Shown one piece after another: positions 42,876-52,035 of a stretch of DNA of 64,000 bases. This DNA is from Azotimanducus sp965220185. GTDB lineage: Bacteria > Pseudomonadota > Gammaproteobacteria > Pseudomonadales > Azotimanducaceae. Positions within the stretch are counted from its first letter, which is position 1. Each line of letters starts with the position of its first letter. The DNA lies in NCBI GenBank assembly GCA_965220185.1, contig OZ244807.1:1302001-1366000 (forward strand), given 5' to 3'. The notes below the pieces were generated by a model. The model worked only from the letters and a program-made list of their open reading frames with translations, did not search any database and was not told where the DNA came from. The translations under genes and the position numbers were made by a program.

Positions 42876-43107
42876 TAGAATGCGCGGCTGCGGTGAAGGC
42901 ATGCTTGCCTCAACCGCACTGAAATGGCACGAACGATTAGACCGGAGTTCGCAATGCGCTAAGTCGCAAGCAGTTTAGCCCGAGTGACCCTGAAGACTGA
43001 CGGGTTGTGAGGGAGCTCATGGTGGATGCCTGTGTTCAAAGGCTGCACAGGCAAGCTGCTACGAGTCACGGGTCTAGGTCGTGGGCGTCCAATGGTCGCC
43101 CATTTTT
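42876..43107 (+). ncRNA. probable structured leader RNA of the rimP-nusA operon
   Basis: TAGAAT at 42876-42881 is a good -10 box. Downstream are a strong hairpin (TGCGGT...ACCGCA, 42889-42918, with inner AGGCA/TGCCT), CGAAC/GTTCG, an 8-bp TGCCTGTG/CACAGGCA hairpin near 43030, and a terminator-like stem before the rimP start. The region has no convincing protein frame of its own. I do not recognise it as 6S, RNase P, tmRNA, SRP RNA or a known riboswitch. It may be an attenuated leader or a separate small RNA. Confidence 0.4.
43083..43107 (+). terminator. intrinsic terminator or attenuator before rimP
   Basis: GGGCGTCC-AAT-GGTCGCCC (7 pairs and one mismatch, 43083-43101) followed by ATTTTTA. 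It could terminate the upstream RNA or act as an attenuator for the rimP-nusA operon. Confidence 0.55.
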
Positions 43108-43147
43108 ATTGCCGTTTCGGAACGTCAAGCCGGTACGAGAGAACGCA

Positions 43148-43669
43148 TTGGAATTTGCAGCGAAAAGAACAGAGCAAAGACTCGGCGAACTTGTTTCGCC
43201 GGTCGTCGAGGCGCTCGGCTACCGTCTTTGGGGGATCGAATGCAAAGGCCGCGGCCGCACTGCCACGCTGCGCGTGTTCATTGACACGAATCCGCCTGGT
43301 GGCGTCACGATCACGGATGTCGAGCAGGTGAGTCGCCAAGTGAGCATGTTGCTTGACATTGAAGACCCGATTCACGGCGCTTATCAGCTAGAGGTCTCTT
43401 CGCCGGGCATTGAGCGCCGTTTCTTTACATTGGATCAGTGCGAGGGCTATGTCGGCAACCCCGTTTCCTTGCGCCTTAAGACGCCTCACGAGGGGCGCCG
43501 CACTTTCTCTGGGCGACTCGCTGAAGTAGGCGTTGGCGCGGGCGCGCTCGTGCTTGAGCTTGATGACGATGGCGAGCGCCACGGGTTTCGATTCTCCGAT
43601 GTGCGCGAAATGAATCTTGTCTGGGACGGGACGCATCACATGGAAATTCAGGAGGGCACAGCCCCATGA
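43148..43669 (+). CDS. rimP: ribosome maturation factor RimP
   Basis: 173 residues needed for 30S maturation. ELVSPVVEALGYRLWGIECKGRGRTATLRVFID and DVEQVSRQVSMLLDIEDPI, then YQLEVSSPGIERRFFT, match the family. The open frame reaches back to 43007, but the family N-terminus (LEFAAKRTEQRLGELV) and a GAGAG 8 bases upstream favour the TTG at 43148. The stop overlaps the nusA start by 4 bases. Confidence 0.92.
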   Translation: MEFAAKRTEQRLGELVSPVVEALGYRLWGIECKGRGRTATLRVFIDTNPPGGVTITDVEQVSRQVSMLLDIEDPIHGAYQLEVSSPGIERRFFTLDQCEGYVGNPVSLRLKTPHEGRRTFSGRLAEVGVGAGALVLELDDDGERHGFRFSDVREMNLVWDGTHHMEIQEGTAP

Positions 43670-45177
43670 ACAAAGAACTGATGACCATTGTCGAGTCGAT
43701 CGCGCTTGAGAAGGGGGTCGAGAAATCTGTCATTCTGGAAGCGATCGAACAGGCACTTGCGACTGCCACCAAGCGCCGCTACACCGTGCCGGATGCGGAA
43801 TTCCTCGTGCGCATCGACCCAGTGACTTGCGACTACGACACATGGCGCATCTGGCGGGTGATCGATCCCGATGCCGAAGAGGAAATCGAGAATCCCGACG
43901 CTGAACTTGAGCCAGACGCTGCGCATGCGATCAACCCTGACCTGAAGCCGGGAGACCTGCATCGCGAACAGGTCGAATCGATCGAATTTGGTCGCATCGC
44001 CGCGCAAGCAGCAAAGCAGGTGATCGTCCAGAAAGTGCGTGAAGCGGAACGAATGCGCGTTGTGGAACGCTATGAATCCCGCGTTGGCGAGCTTGTCAGC
44101 GGCACGGTGAAGCGTACAACGCGCGAAGGGGTGGTCATCGACCTTGGTGCCAATGCCGAAGCCTTCATCGCCAGAAGTCAATTGATCCCCCGAGAAACCC
44201 TGCGCGTCAATGATCGCGTGCGTGCGCTACTTGAACGTATCGAAGACGATCCGCGTGGGCCGCGCCTCATTTTGACGCGAACGACCCCTGAAATGCTGCG
44301 CGAGCTGTTTCGCATCGAAGTGCCTGAAATCGCTGAAGGCGTCATTCAAATTCGCGGCGTATCGAGGGATCCAGGATCAAGGGCGAAGATGAGCGTCAGC
44401 ACCAATGATTCGCGCATTGACCCGGTGGGGGCTTGCGTTGGCATGAGAGGTTCGCGGGTGCAGGCTGTGGCCGGCGAACTCGCCGGCGAGCGTATTGACG
44501 TCGTGCCTTGGGAAGAGAACCCGGCGCAGCTTGTGATCAATGCGCTTGCGCCCGCCGAGGTTGACTCCATCGTTGTGGATGAGAATGCTGGCGCCATGGA
44601 CATCGTCGTTGCTGAGCAAAATCAAGCGCAAGCGATTGGCAAGGGCGGCCAGAACGTGCGCCTCGCGAGCGATTTGACTGGTTGGCGGCTCAGCATCATG
44701 ACCCAAGAGCAGTTCGACCAGAAGGCAGGCGAAGAGGCGATGCGCAACATCGAACTCTTCAAAGAGCAGTTGAGTGTCGATGGTGATGTCGCCGAGGTGC
44801 TTGTGGAGGAAGGCTTCACGACCTTGGAAGAAGTCGCTTATGTGTCGCTTGACGAGCTTGCCGGCCTGCCAGGGTTCAATGAGGAAATTGCCACTGAATT
44901 GCAGAGCCGGGCACAGGATGCGCAGCTCGCAGCAGGCATCACCGGAGATGGCGCTGCCATGCCAGCGGAAGATTTGCTCAATCTTGAGGGCATGGACGAA
45001 GAGCTCGCGTGGATACTGGCAAGGCAAGGCATCGTCACGCGAGAAGATCTTGCCGAGCAGGCGGTGATTGACTTGCTCGAGCTTGACAACGTCGAGCTGT
45101 CAGAAGAGCGTGCCGGCGCGCTCATCATGCAGGCGCGCGAGCATTGGTTTGAGCAGGAGGATGCGGTCGCGAACTAG
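43666..45177 (+). CDS. nusA: transcription termination/antitermination factor NusA
   Basis: 503 residues. The N-terminal RNA-polymerase-binding domain begins MNKELMTIVESIALEKGVEK. An S1 domain (ELVSGTVKRTTREGVVIDLG), two KH domains (GACVGMRGSRVQAV, AIGKGGQNVRLAS) and two C-terminal acidic repeats (VEEGFTTLEEVAYVSL, LARQGIVTREDLAEQAV) follow, as in E. coli. Translationally coupled to rimP. Confidence 0.96.
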   Translation: MNKELMTIVESIALEKGVEKSVILEAIEQALATATKRRYTVPDAEFLVRIDPVTCDYDTWRIWRVIDPDAEEEIENPDAELEPDAAHAINPDLKPGDLHREQVESIEFGRIAAQAAKQVIVQKVREAERMRVVERYESRVGELVSGTVKRTTREGVVIDLGANAEAFIARSQLIPRETLRVNDRVRALLERIEDDPRGPRLILTRTTPEMLRELFRIEVPEIAEGVIQIRGVSRDPGSRAKMSVSTNDSRIDPVGACVGMRGSRVQAVAGELAGERIDVVPWEENPAQLVINALAPAEVDSIVVDENAGAMDIVVAEQNQAQAIGKGGQNVRLASDLTGWRLSIMTQEQFDQKAGEEAMRNIELFKEQLSVDGDVAEVLVEEGFTTLEEVAYVSLDELAGLPGFNEEIATELQSRAQDAQLAAGITGDGAAMPAEDLLNLEGMDEELAWILARQGIVTREDLAEQAVIDLLELDNVELSEERAGALIMQAREHWFEQEDAVAN

Positions 45178-45234
45178 CGGCGCACCTGCTGGCGGACATT
45201 GATTGAATACTGATTGAGCGGGGAATGGACCGTA

Positions 45235-48072
45235 ATGGATAGGGCGAGTCGAACCACAGCCGAGACGGTGCGCGACCTCGCCGGGACCATGAAAAGCTCG
45301 CCCGAGCGCGTGCTGAGCCTCCTGCGCGATGCGGGGCTGCCGCACGCCAGCGAAGGCGATCTGGTGACCATGGAGCAAAAAGCCATTCTAGTGAGGCACA
45401 TCCGGTCCAAAGGCAGCGCATCGGGCAGTGCCAAACCAGGGCAGGCGACGACCTCTGCGCCGGCGCGGCCGGGATCTCAGGCACCTGCGAGACGGCCTGC
45501 AGGCACTTCGGGTGCCGGACGAATGTCGAGGGCACGCGCCTCAAGCGTAACCGTGAAGACCAAAGGGCGGAAGGTGCTCGTCAATCGTCCGACTCCCGCG
45601 AAGCCAGTCTCGCTCGCGCAGGAGGCTGATGTCAGTGAGGCGACGCAGCTGCCTGCGGATGGCGATGCGCAACTCACTGAGACATCATCGACATCAGTGG
45701 CTGCGTCGATGCGAAGCGAGATTGAGAGGATTCGTGAGCAGGAGGAGATTCGCAAGCGCGCGGTGGATGATGAGCGCGAGGCATTGGAAGCGCAACGTGA
45801 GGCCGAGCGTCAGCGCGAGCAAAAGGAACAAGAGGAACAACAAGCCCAAGAAGCGGCGGCGCAGGCAGCCACCGAGCCTCGCCTCAAGGCGGAGCATGAG
45901 GTGGCCGAGACCGAGGCCGAAGCGGACAGCGCGGAAGCAGACAAACAATCTGAGTCGAGAGCGAGCAGCGATAAGGACCAGCAGACATCAGATCAAGAGC
46001 GCAGCAAAGACAAGAAGGCGCGTTCGGGCCGCACCGCGAAAGGGAAAGGTGGGAAAGCAACCGCGACGGCTGATCGAATTGCCGATTCGCAGCGGGAAGC
46101 TGTGGCGGCCGAGCGAAGCCAAGCGGGCAAGCGGCGCGGCAAGCCGCAGGATGCGGCGCCAGCTGGCCTTGGTGTTGATGACGATGATGAGTTTGGCGAT
46201 GGCAAACGCCGCCATCGCGAGATTTCGTTGTCGGGTGGCGCATCGCGCGCGCGCCGTGCGAGGCGTCCGGTCAAGCATGTCAGCCAGCAAGGCGGCGAAT
46301 TCCAGCAACCGACCGCAGCTGTCGTTCGTGAAGTCGAGCTGCCGGAAACAATCACTGTGGGTGACCTCGCGCAGCGCATGTCGATGAAGGCCGCCGAAGT
46401 CGTGAAGATATTGATGGATCTCGGCGCGGTTGCCACTATCAATCAGGTGCTTGACCAAGAAACCGCGCAGCTCCTCGTTGAAGAGGCGGGTCATAAGGTC
46501 AAGCTCGTGCAGGAGGATGCGATTGAGCGAGAGCTTGACGGCCTGATAGAGGTCGAAGGCGTGTCAGTGCCGCGCTCGCCGGTCGTCACCGTGATGGGTC
46601 ATGTTGATCACGGCAAGACATCGCTGCTTGATCGAATTCGCAACACCAGGGTGGCCGCTGGAGAGGCCGGCGGCATCACTCAGCATATTGGCGCCTATCG
46701 CGTCGAAACCGGTCATGGCGCTATTACCTTTATCGACACGCCTGGACATGCCGCCTTCTCATCGATGCGCGCGCGCGGTGCCGGCGTCACTGATATCGTT
46801 GTGTTGGTGGTAGCCGCTGACGACGGCGTCATGCCGCAAACCGAAGAAGCCGTGCAGCACGCGCAGGCCGCAGAGGTGCCGGTGGTGGTTGCCATCAACA
46901 AAATGGACCTTGAAGGCGCAAACCCTGATCAAGTCAGGAACGAACTGGCCAGCCGCGGACTGGCGCCGGAGGAATGGGGCGGCGACACGCAATATGTGCA
47001 GGTCTCCGCTGCCACAGGGGAGGGCATCGACACTTTGCTAGAAGCCATTTTGCTGCGAGCCGAAGTGCTTGAACTGAAAGCGGTGGAGGATGCGCCAGCG
47101 CGCGGTTCGGTGGTGGAATCTCGTCTTGAACGCGGCCGCGGCCCGGTGGCGACGCTGCTTGTCAAGAACGGTCGCATGCGACGAGGCGATATCGTGATTG
47201 CCGGACAGTGCACCGGGCGTGTTCGTCAGCTTGTGGACGACCGCGCACAGACGGTGGCAGTCGCCGGCCCCTCAATGCCGGTTGAAGTGCTCGGCTTGTC
47301 TGGCACACCCGAGGCGGGCGTGGATTTTCTCGTCGTAGAGAACGAGCGCAGGGCACGGGAGATTGCTGAATTTCGACTGAAGCGAACGGCAGAGCAGCGC
47401 GCGGCTCGTCAGCAGGCGGCGCGCATGGATGTGCTGTCCAACTTGAAGGCCGGCGAGCGGGCGCTGCTCGGCGTGCTCGTCAAGGCGGATGTACGCGGTT
47501 CGCTAGAGGCTGTGCTTGGCGCGCTCAATCAGCTCGGCAATGACGAAGTCGGGGTCAAGATCATTGGCAGCGGCGTGGGCGCCGTCAACGAGTCGGATAT
47601 TACGCTCGCTATGGCGTCAAACGCCGTGATCCTCGGATTCAATGTCAAGCTTGAGGCGCGAGCGAAAGCGATCAAAGAGCGGGAAGATGTTGAAGTGCTG
47701 TACTTCTCCGTGATCTATGAGCTCGTTGACGAAGTGCGCGGCATGCTCTCCAAGCTGCTCGCGCCCGATGTCAAGGAGTCCGTGCTTGGCACCGCCGAAG
47801 TGCGGGAAGTCTACGAGTCGCCGAAATTCGGTCAGATTGCCGGCTGCTTGGTCGTTGAAGGCTCGGTCATGCGAAACAAGCCGGTACGCCTGCGCAGAGA
47901 TGATCAAATCGTCGTCAGCAGTCAGCTCAATTCGCTGCGCCGCTTCAAGGAGGACGTGGCGGAAGTGCCGAGCGGCACGGAATGTGGCATCGGCGTGATG
48001 GACTTCAAAGATATCCAGATTGGCGATCTCATTGAAGTCTATGAAGAAGTCGCGGTTGCGCGCGAGCTATAA
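45235..48072 (+). CDS. infB: translation initiation factor IF-2
   Basis: 945 residues. The N-terminal IF2_N domain (TVRDLAGTMKSSPERVLSLL) is followed by a long Ala/Glu/Arg/Lys-rich linker (about residues 140-340) and the GTPase domain with GHVDHGKTS, DTPGHAAF and NKMD, then domains II-IV. I chose the ATG at 45235, about 10 bases after a GGGGA; an in-frame TTG at 45214 would add 7 residues. It is 57 bases after nusA. Confidence 0.95.
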   Translation: MDRASRTTAETVRDLAGTMKSSPERVLSLLRDAGLPHASEGDLVTMEQKAILVRHIRSKGSASGSAKPGQATTSAPARPGSQAPARRPAGTSGAGRMSRARASSVTVKTKGRKVLVNRPTPAKPVSLAQEADVSEATQLPADGDAQLTETSSTSVAASMRSEIERIREQEEIRKRAVDDEREALEAQREAERQREQKEQEEQQAQEAAAQAATEPRLKAEHEVAETEAEADSAEADKQSESRASSDKDQQTSDQERSKDKKARSGRTAKGKGGKATATADRIADSQREAVAAERSQAGKRRGKPQDAAPAGLGVDDDDEFGDGKRRHREISLSGGASRARRARRPVKHVSQQGGEFQQPTAAVVREVELPETITVGDLAQRMSMKAAEVVKILMDLGAVATINQVLDQETAQLLVEEAGHKVKLVQEDAIERELDGLIEVEGVSVPRSPVVTVMGHVDHGKTSLLDRIRNTRVAAGEAGGITQHIGAYRVETGHGAITFIDTPGHAAFSSMRARGAGVTDIVVLVVAADDGVMPQTEEAVQHAQAAEVPVVVAINKMDLEGANPDQVRNELASRGLAPEEWGGDTQYVQVSAATGEGIDTLLEAILLRAEVLELKAVEDAPARGSVVESRLERGRGPVATLLVKNGRMRRGDIVIAGQCTGRVRQLVDDRAQTVAVAGPSMPVEVLGLSGTPEAGVDFLVVENERRAREIAEFRLKRTAEQRAARQQAARMDVLSNLKAGERALLGVLVKADVRGSLEAVLGALNQLGNDEVGVKIIGSGVGAVNESDITLAMASNAVILGFNVKLEARAKAIKEREDVEVLYFSVIYELVDEVRGMLSKLLAPDVKESVLGTAEVREVYESPKFGQIAGCLVVEGSVMRNKPVRLRRDDQIVVSSQLNSLRRFKEDVAEVPSGTECGIGVMDFKDIQIGDLIEVYEEVAVAREL

Positions 48073-48074
48073 GC

Positions 48075-48452
48075 ATGTCAGGGCAGGCGCGAAACGAGAG
48101 GATTGCTGGCGAGCTCAAGCGTGAGCTCGCCGACATACTGTGCCGCGAGACCGCTGATGTGCGCTTGCAACTCTTAAGTATCAGTCACGTGCGCGTCAGT
48201 CGCGACCTTTCCGTGGCAGATGTCTATGTCGTCTCGCTCAAGGCGGATACCGCGGCGCTCCGCAAGAAGCTCGTCCACGCACTCAAGAGCGCAGCTGGAT
48301 TCTTCCGCAAAAGCCTTTCATCGCGCATGCACTGGCAGAAAACACCCTATTTGCGCTTTCACTATGACGACTTGCCGGAGTCCGGTCCTCGGCTCGAATC
48401 GCTGATTGATTCCGTGGCGCCTCGGCGTGCGCGCGCGGGCGCCCTGTCATGA
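48075..48452 (+). CDS. rbfA: ribosome-binding factor A
   Basis: 125 residues, involved in 16S rRNA 5'-end maturation. RIAGELKRELADILCRE at the start, the KH-like core ISHVRVSRDLSVADVYVV and TPYLRFHYDD are the family landmarks. The stop overlaps truB by 4 bases. Confidence 0.94.
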   Translation: MSGQARNERIAGELKRELADILCRETADVRLQLLSISHVRVSRDLSVADVYVVSLKADTAALRKKLVHALKSAAGFFRKSLSSRMHWQKTPYLRFHYDDLPESGPRLESLIDSVAPRRARAGALS

Positions 48453-49396
48453 GCTCGGTCGGAAGAAGGCGCCGCGGCAGGGCGATCACTGGCGTGCTCG
48501 TGCTCGACAAGCCATTAGGCTGGACGTCTGGACTTGCTGTGTCGCGCATCAAGCGCCTCTTTGATGCGAGAAAAGTCGGGCACACGGGCAGCCTTGATCA
48601 ACTCGCCACCGGCGTGCTGCCGCTATGTTTCGGCGAGGCCACCAAGCTGTCGGGCTTTCTGCTTGATTCGGACAAGCACTATGAAGTGCGTATTCGACTC
48701 GGGGTGCGCACCGACAGTGGTGATGCCGAAGGCAAGGTGCTGCGGAGCGCCGCGCTTGATGCCTTTTCCATTGACGAAGCGAAGATCGAGTCGGCGCTCG
48801 ATCAGTTTCGCGGCCCGATTGATCAGGTGCCGCCCATGTACTCGGCAGTCAAGCGCGAAGGACAGCCGCTCTACAAGCTCGCCCGCAAGGGCATCGAAGT
48901 GGAGCGCGAGGCGCGCCGAGTTGAAGTCTTTTCCAATGAGATCACCCACTTCGACGGGCAGGATGTCTCGCTTCGCATCGAATGCAGCAAAGGCACGTAC
49001 ATCCGAACCATTGCCGATGATCTTGGCGAATTGCTTGGCTGCGGCGCGCATGTGATCGAGCTGCGGCGCACCAAGGCCGGGCCATTCGGCATCGCCGAGT
49101 GCGTGCTGTTCGACGACCTGAAAGCGCGGAAAGCCGAAGGCGCGGAGATGCTCCTGCGAGAAATCAGGCCGAGCGCATGCGCGGTGCAAGCCTTTCCGCG
49201 CGTGAGTCTTACGAACGCTGGCCTTTGGCACGTCCGCCACGGACAGCCTGTGATGGTGCCGCGTGCGCCATCGGAAGGCTGGGTGCGCCTGCACGAGGAC
49301 GGTTTGGGCGATAATGGCTTTGTCGGCGTAGGCGAAGTGCTCGATGATGGTCGCATCGCACCGCGCCGCATGATCGCGGGTGACCCCGCATCATGA
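48449..49396 (+). CDS. truB: tRNA pseudouridine-55 synthase
   Basis: 315 residues. GVLVLDKPLGWTSGLAVSR and the catalytic-Asp motif GHTGSLDQLATGVLP identify it, with CSKGTYIRTIADDLGE further on. A C-terminal PUA-like region (VSLTNAGLWHVRHGQPVMV) is present. GHTGALDPLATG is the usual wording; here Pro is replaced by Gln. Confidence 0.95.
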   Translation: MSSVGRRRRGRAITGVLVLDKPLGWTSGLAVSRIKRLFDARKVGHTGSLDQLATGVLPLCFGEATKLSGFLLDSDKHYEVRIRLGVRTDSGDAEGKVLRSAALDAFSIDEAKIESALDQFRGPIDQVPPMYSAVKREGQPLYKLARKGIEVEREARRVEVFSNEITHFDGQDVSLRIECSKGTYIRTIADDLGELLGCGAHVIELRRTKAGPFGIAECVLFDDLKARKAEGAEMLLREIRPSACAVQAFPRVSLTNAGLWHVRHGQPVMVPRAPSEGWVRLHEDGLGDNGFVGVGEVLDDGRIAPRRMIAGDPAS

Positions 49397-49495
49397 AGCA
49401 ATCCCTGTCTATTGCTGCGCCCATAAGCGGCTTGGCGGGTGTCTTTTATCAGTCACACCTTTCAGTTATTGAAGGGCATATGGGAGTTGAACACT

Positions 49496-49765
49496 ATGGC
49501 AATTGACGCCACACAAAAGGCGGAGGTCATCAAGGATTTTGCCCGCAGCGAGGGCGACACCGGATCTCCAGAAGTACAAATCGCGATCTACACCGCGCAG
49601 ATCAACGCGCTGCAAGATCACTTCAAGGCCCATAAAAAAGATCATCACTCAAGGGTGGGCCTGATCCGCATGGTCAATCGGCGTCGCAAGCTGCTCGATT
49701 ATCTGCGCGGCAAGGACATCGCGCGCTATCGCGAAGTCATCAAGCGCCTCGGACTGCGTCGCTAA
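49496..49765 (+). CDS. rpsO: 30S ribosomal protein S15
   Basis: 89 residues, the normal length. SEGDTGSPEVQIAIYTAQI, HKKDHHSRVGLIRMVNRRRKLLDYL and the RRKLL helix are typical. The ATG at 49496 follows a GGGAG. It precedes pnp by 107 bases, as in most gammaproteobacteria. Confidence 0.96.
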   Translation: MAIDATQKAEVIKDFARSEGDTGSPEVQIAIYTAQINALQDHFKAHKKDHHSRVGLIRMVNRRRKLLDYLRGKDIARYREVIKRLGLRR

Positions 49766-49872
49766 TCCGCATCTCTCTCCCCTTCAAGAAAGGGCCACAG
49801 CCGCGATCGGTTCTGGTAAGAGAGTCCACACAAAACAACAACTAAATCAAAAATCAACAAAAGGAGATAGTT

Positions 49873-51963
49873 TTGAAAGCCTCTAGAGTCCGTTTCCCTT
49901 TCGGGAGCGGTGAAGTCACCCTTGAGACCGGGCGCATTGCGCGCCAAGCCGACGGTGCGGTGCTCGCATCGCTCGGCGACACGGTCGTCCTATGCACCGT
50001 CGTCGCGTCCAAATCGCCGCGTCCCGGTGTCAATTTCTTGCCGCTGACAGTCAATTATCAAGAGAAGACTTATGCGGCGGGGCGCATTCCCGGTAGTTTC
50101 TTTCGCCGCGAAGGTCGTCCGACCGAGAAGGAAACACTGACATCGCGGCTCATCGACCGTCCGATTCGTCCTTTGTTTCCAAAAGGATTTCGTCACGATG
50201 TGCAGGTGGTCTGCACCGTCATTTCGTCGGATAAGGAAACCAACCCGGACATTCCTGCCATGCTCGGCACATCCGCGGCCCTCAAGCTCTCTGGCATTCC
50301 CTTTCAGGCGCCAATTGGCGCTGCGCGCGTGGGTCTCGCAGACGATGCCTATGTATTGAATCCAACCTACAGCCAATTGCAGGACTCGATGCTTGACATG
50401 GTCGTCGCGGGCACCAGCGAAGGCGTGCTGATGGTCGAATCGGAAGCGCTCGAATTGCCAGAAGATGTCATGCTTGGCGGCGTGCTCTATGCGCACGGCG
50501 AGATGCAGGTCGCGATTCGCGCCATTGAAGCGCTTGGCAAACAGTGCGGCAAGCCGTCCTGGGAGCTGCCGCTGGCGGAAGACAACTCGGCGCTCGAAGC
50601 GCGCGTGGCTGAACTGTGCACAGACTCGCTTGGCGAGGCCTACCAGATCACCGAGAAGCAGAAGCGCCAAGAGCGCGTGCGCGAGATTCGCCAAACGCTC
50701 GCTGAATCGCTTGCGGATGACGAGTCCTTCGATGCCGATGACGAAGGCGTGGCGAGCGCCTTTTCGGGACTCGAAAAGAAAACCGTGCGAGACCGGCTGC
50801 TGTCGGGCGCGCCGCGCATTGACGGACGCGACCTTGAGACGGTACGGCCAATTCACGTCGAAGTCGGCTGGCTGCCAAAAACGCACGGCTCGGCGCTGTT
50901 TACGCGCGGCGAAACGCAAGCCATGGTGGCGGCTACACTCGGCTCGTTGCGCGACGCGGCTCTGATCGACGCGCTCGAAGAGACCACCAAGGACACCTTC
51001 CTGCTGCACTACAACTTCCCTCCCTACAGCGTCGGCGAGACCGGCATGATGACCGGTCCGAAGCGCCGTGAAATCGGTCACGGCCGACTTGCCAAGCGGG
51101 CGCTCATCGCAGTCATGCCGAAGGAGAAGGACTTTCCGTACACCATTCGACTCGTCTCGGACATTACCGAATCCAACGGGTCAAGCTCGATGGCTACTGT
51201 TTGCGGATCGTCGCTTGCGCTCATGGATGCTGGCATTCCGTTGACTCGTCCGGTCGCCGGGGTCGCCATGGGCCTCGTCAAGGACGGCAACAGGTTCGCC
51301 GTGCTCACCGACATCCTTGGCGACGAGGACCACTTGGGCGACATGGACTTCAAGGTGGCGGGTACCGAGGAAGGCGTGACCGCACTGCAGATGGACATCA
51401 AGATCGATGGCATCACCGAAGAGATCATGGAAGCCGCGCTCGGGCAGGCCTTGAGCGCGCGCATGCACATCCTTGGCGAGATGAACAAGGTGCTCGGCGA
51501 ATCGCGTCCTGAGATCAATGAGAACGCACCTTCGCTGACGCTGATCAAGGTACACCCAGACAAGATCCGCGACATCATCGGCAAGGGTGGCGCGACTATC
51601 CGCGGCATCGTTGAGGAAACTGGCGCCGAGATCGACATCGACGATGACGGCACGGTGCGCATCTATGCCGACAGCAAGGATGCGCGTGAACTCGCCATCA
51701 ATCGCGTCAATGAAGTGTCCGCGGACGCGGAAGTCGGCAAGGTCTATTCCGGCAAGGTCAACAAGATCGTCGAGTTCGGCGCCTTTGTGAATATTCTGCC
51801 CGGCAAGGATGGCTTGGTGCATATCTCGCAGATTGCCGACAAGCGCGTTGAAAAGGTGACCGACTATCTCGAAGAGGGGCAGCAGGTGGATGTGCTCGTC
51901 ACCGAAATCGACTCGCGCGGCCGCATCAAGCTCAGCATGAAGGATCTGCCTGAAGAGGAATAA
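49873..51963 (+). CDS. pnp: polynucleotide phosphorylase
   Basis: 696 residues, 3'-to-5' exoribonuclease of the RNA degradosome. Two RNase PH domains (FRREGRPTEKETLTSRLIDR in the first, SDITESNGSSSMATVCG in the second), a KH domain with IIGKGGATIRG and an S1 domain (GKVNKIVEFGAFVNI) are in the usual order. Translation starts at TTG 49873 after a strong AAAGGAG, a start commonly seen for pnp. The long A-rich leader upstream suits autoregulation by RNase III and PNPase, which is known in E. coli but not shown here. Confidence 0.96.
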   Translation: MKASRVRFPFGSGEVTLETGRIARQADGAVLASLGDTVVLCTVVASKSPRPGVNFLPLTVNYQEKTYAAGRIPGSFFRREGRPTEKETLTSRLIDRPIRPLFPKGFRHDVQVVCTVISSDKETNPDIPAMLGTSAALKLSGIPFQAPIGAARVGLADDAYVLNPTYSQLQDSMLDMVVAGTSEGVLMVESEALELPEDVMLGGVLYAHGEMQVAIRAIEALGKQCGKPSWELPLAEDNSALEARVAELCTDSLGEAYQITEKQKRQERVREIRQTLAESLADDESFDADDEGVASAFSGLEKKTVRDRLLSGAPRIDGRDLETVRPIHVEVGWLPKTHGSALFTRGETQAMVAATLGSLRDAALIDALEETTKDTFLLHYNFPPYSVGETGMMTGPKRREIGHGRLAKRALIAVMPKEKDFPYTIRLVSDITESNGSSSMATVCGSSLALMDAGIPLTRPVAGVAMGLVKDGNRFAVLTDILGDEDHLGDMDFKVAGTEEGVTALQMDIKIDGITEEIMEAALGQALSARMHILGEMNKVLGESRPEINENAPSLTLIKVHPDKIRDIIGKGGATIRGIVEETGAEIDIDDDGTVRIYADSKDARELAINRVNEVSADAEVGKVYSGKVNKIVEFGAFVNILPGKDGLVHISQIADKRVEKVTDYLEEGQQVDVLVTEIDSRGRIKLSMKDLPEEE

Positions 51964-52035
51964 GCCGAGCAGGCGCAGCAGATGACAGAGCCAGGGCAGG
52001 GCGGGCGCCCGTCCTGACATGCGATACTGCGGGTC

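Noticed and set aside
49990..51081. 363-residue minus-strand frame opposite pnp
   Set aside because: Shadow of the pnp reading frame; no recognisable protein features.
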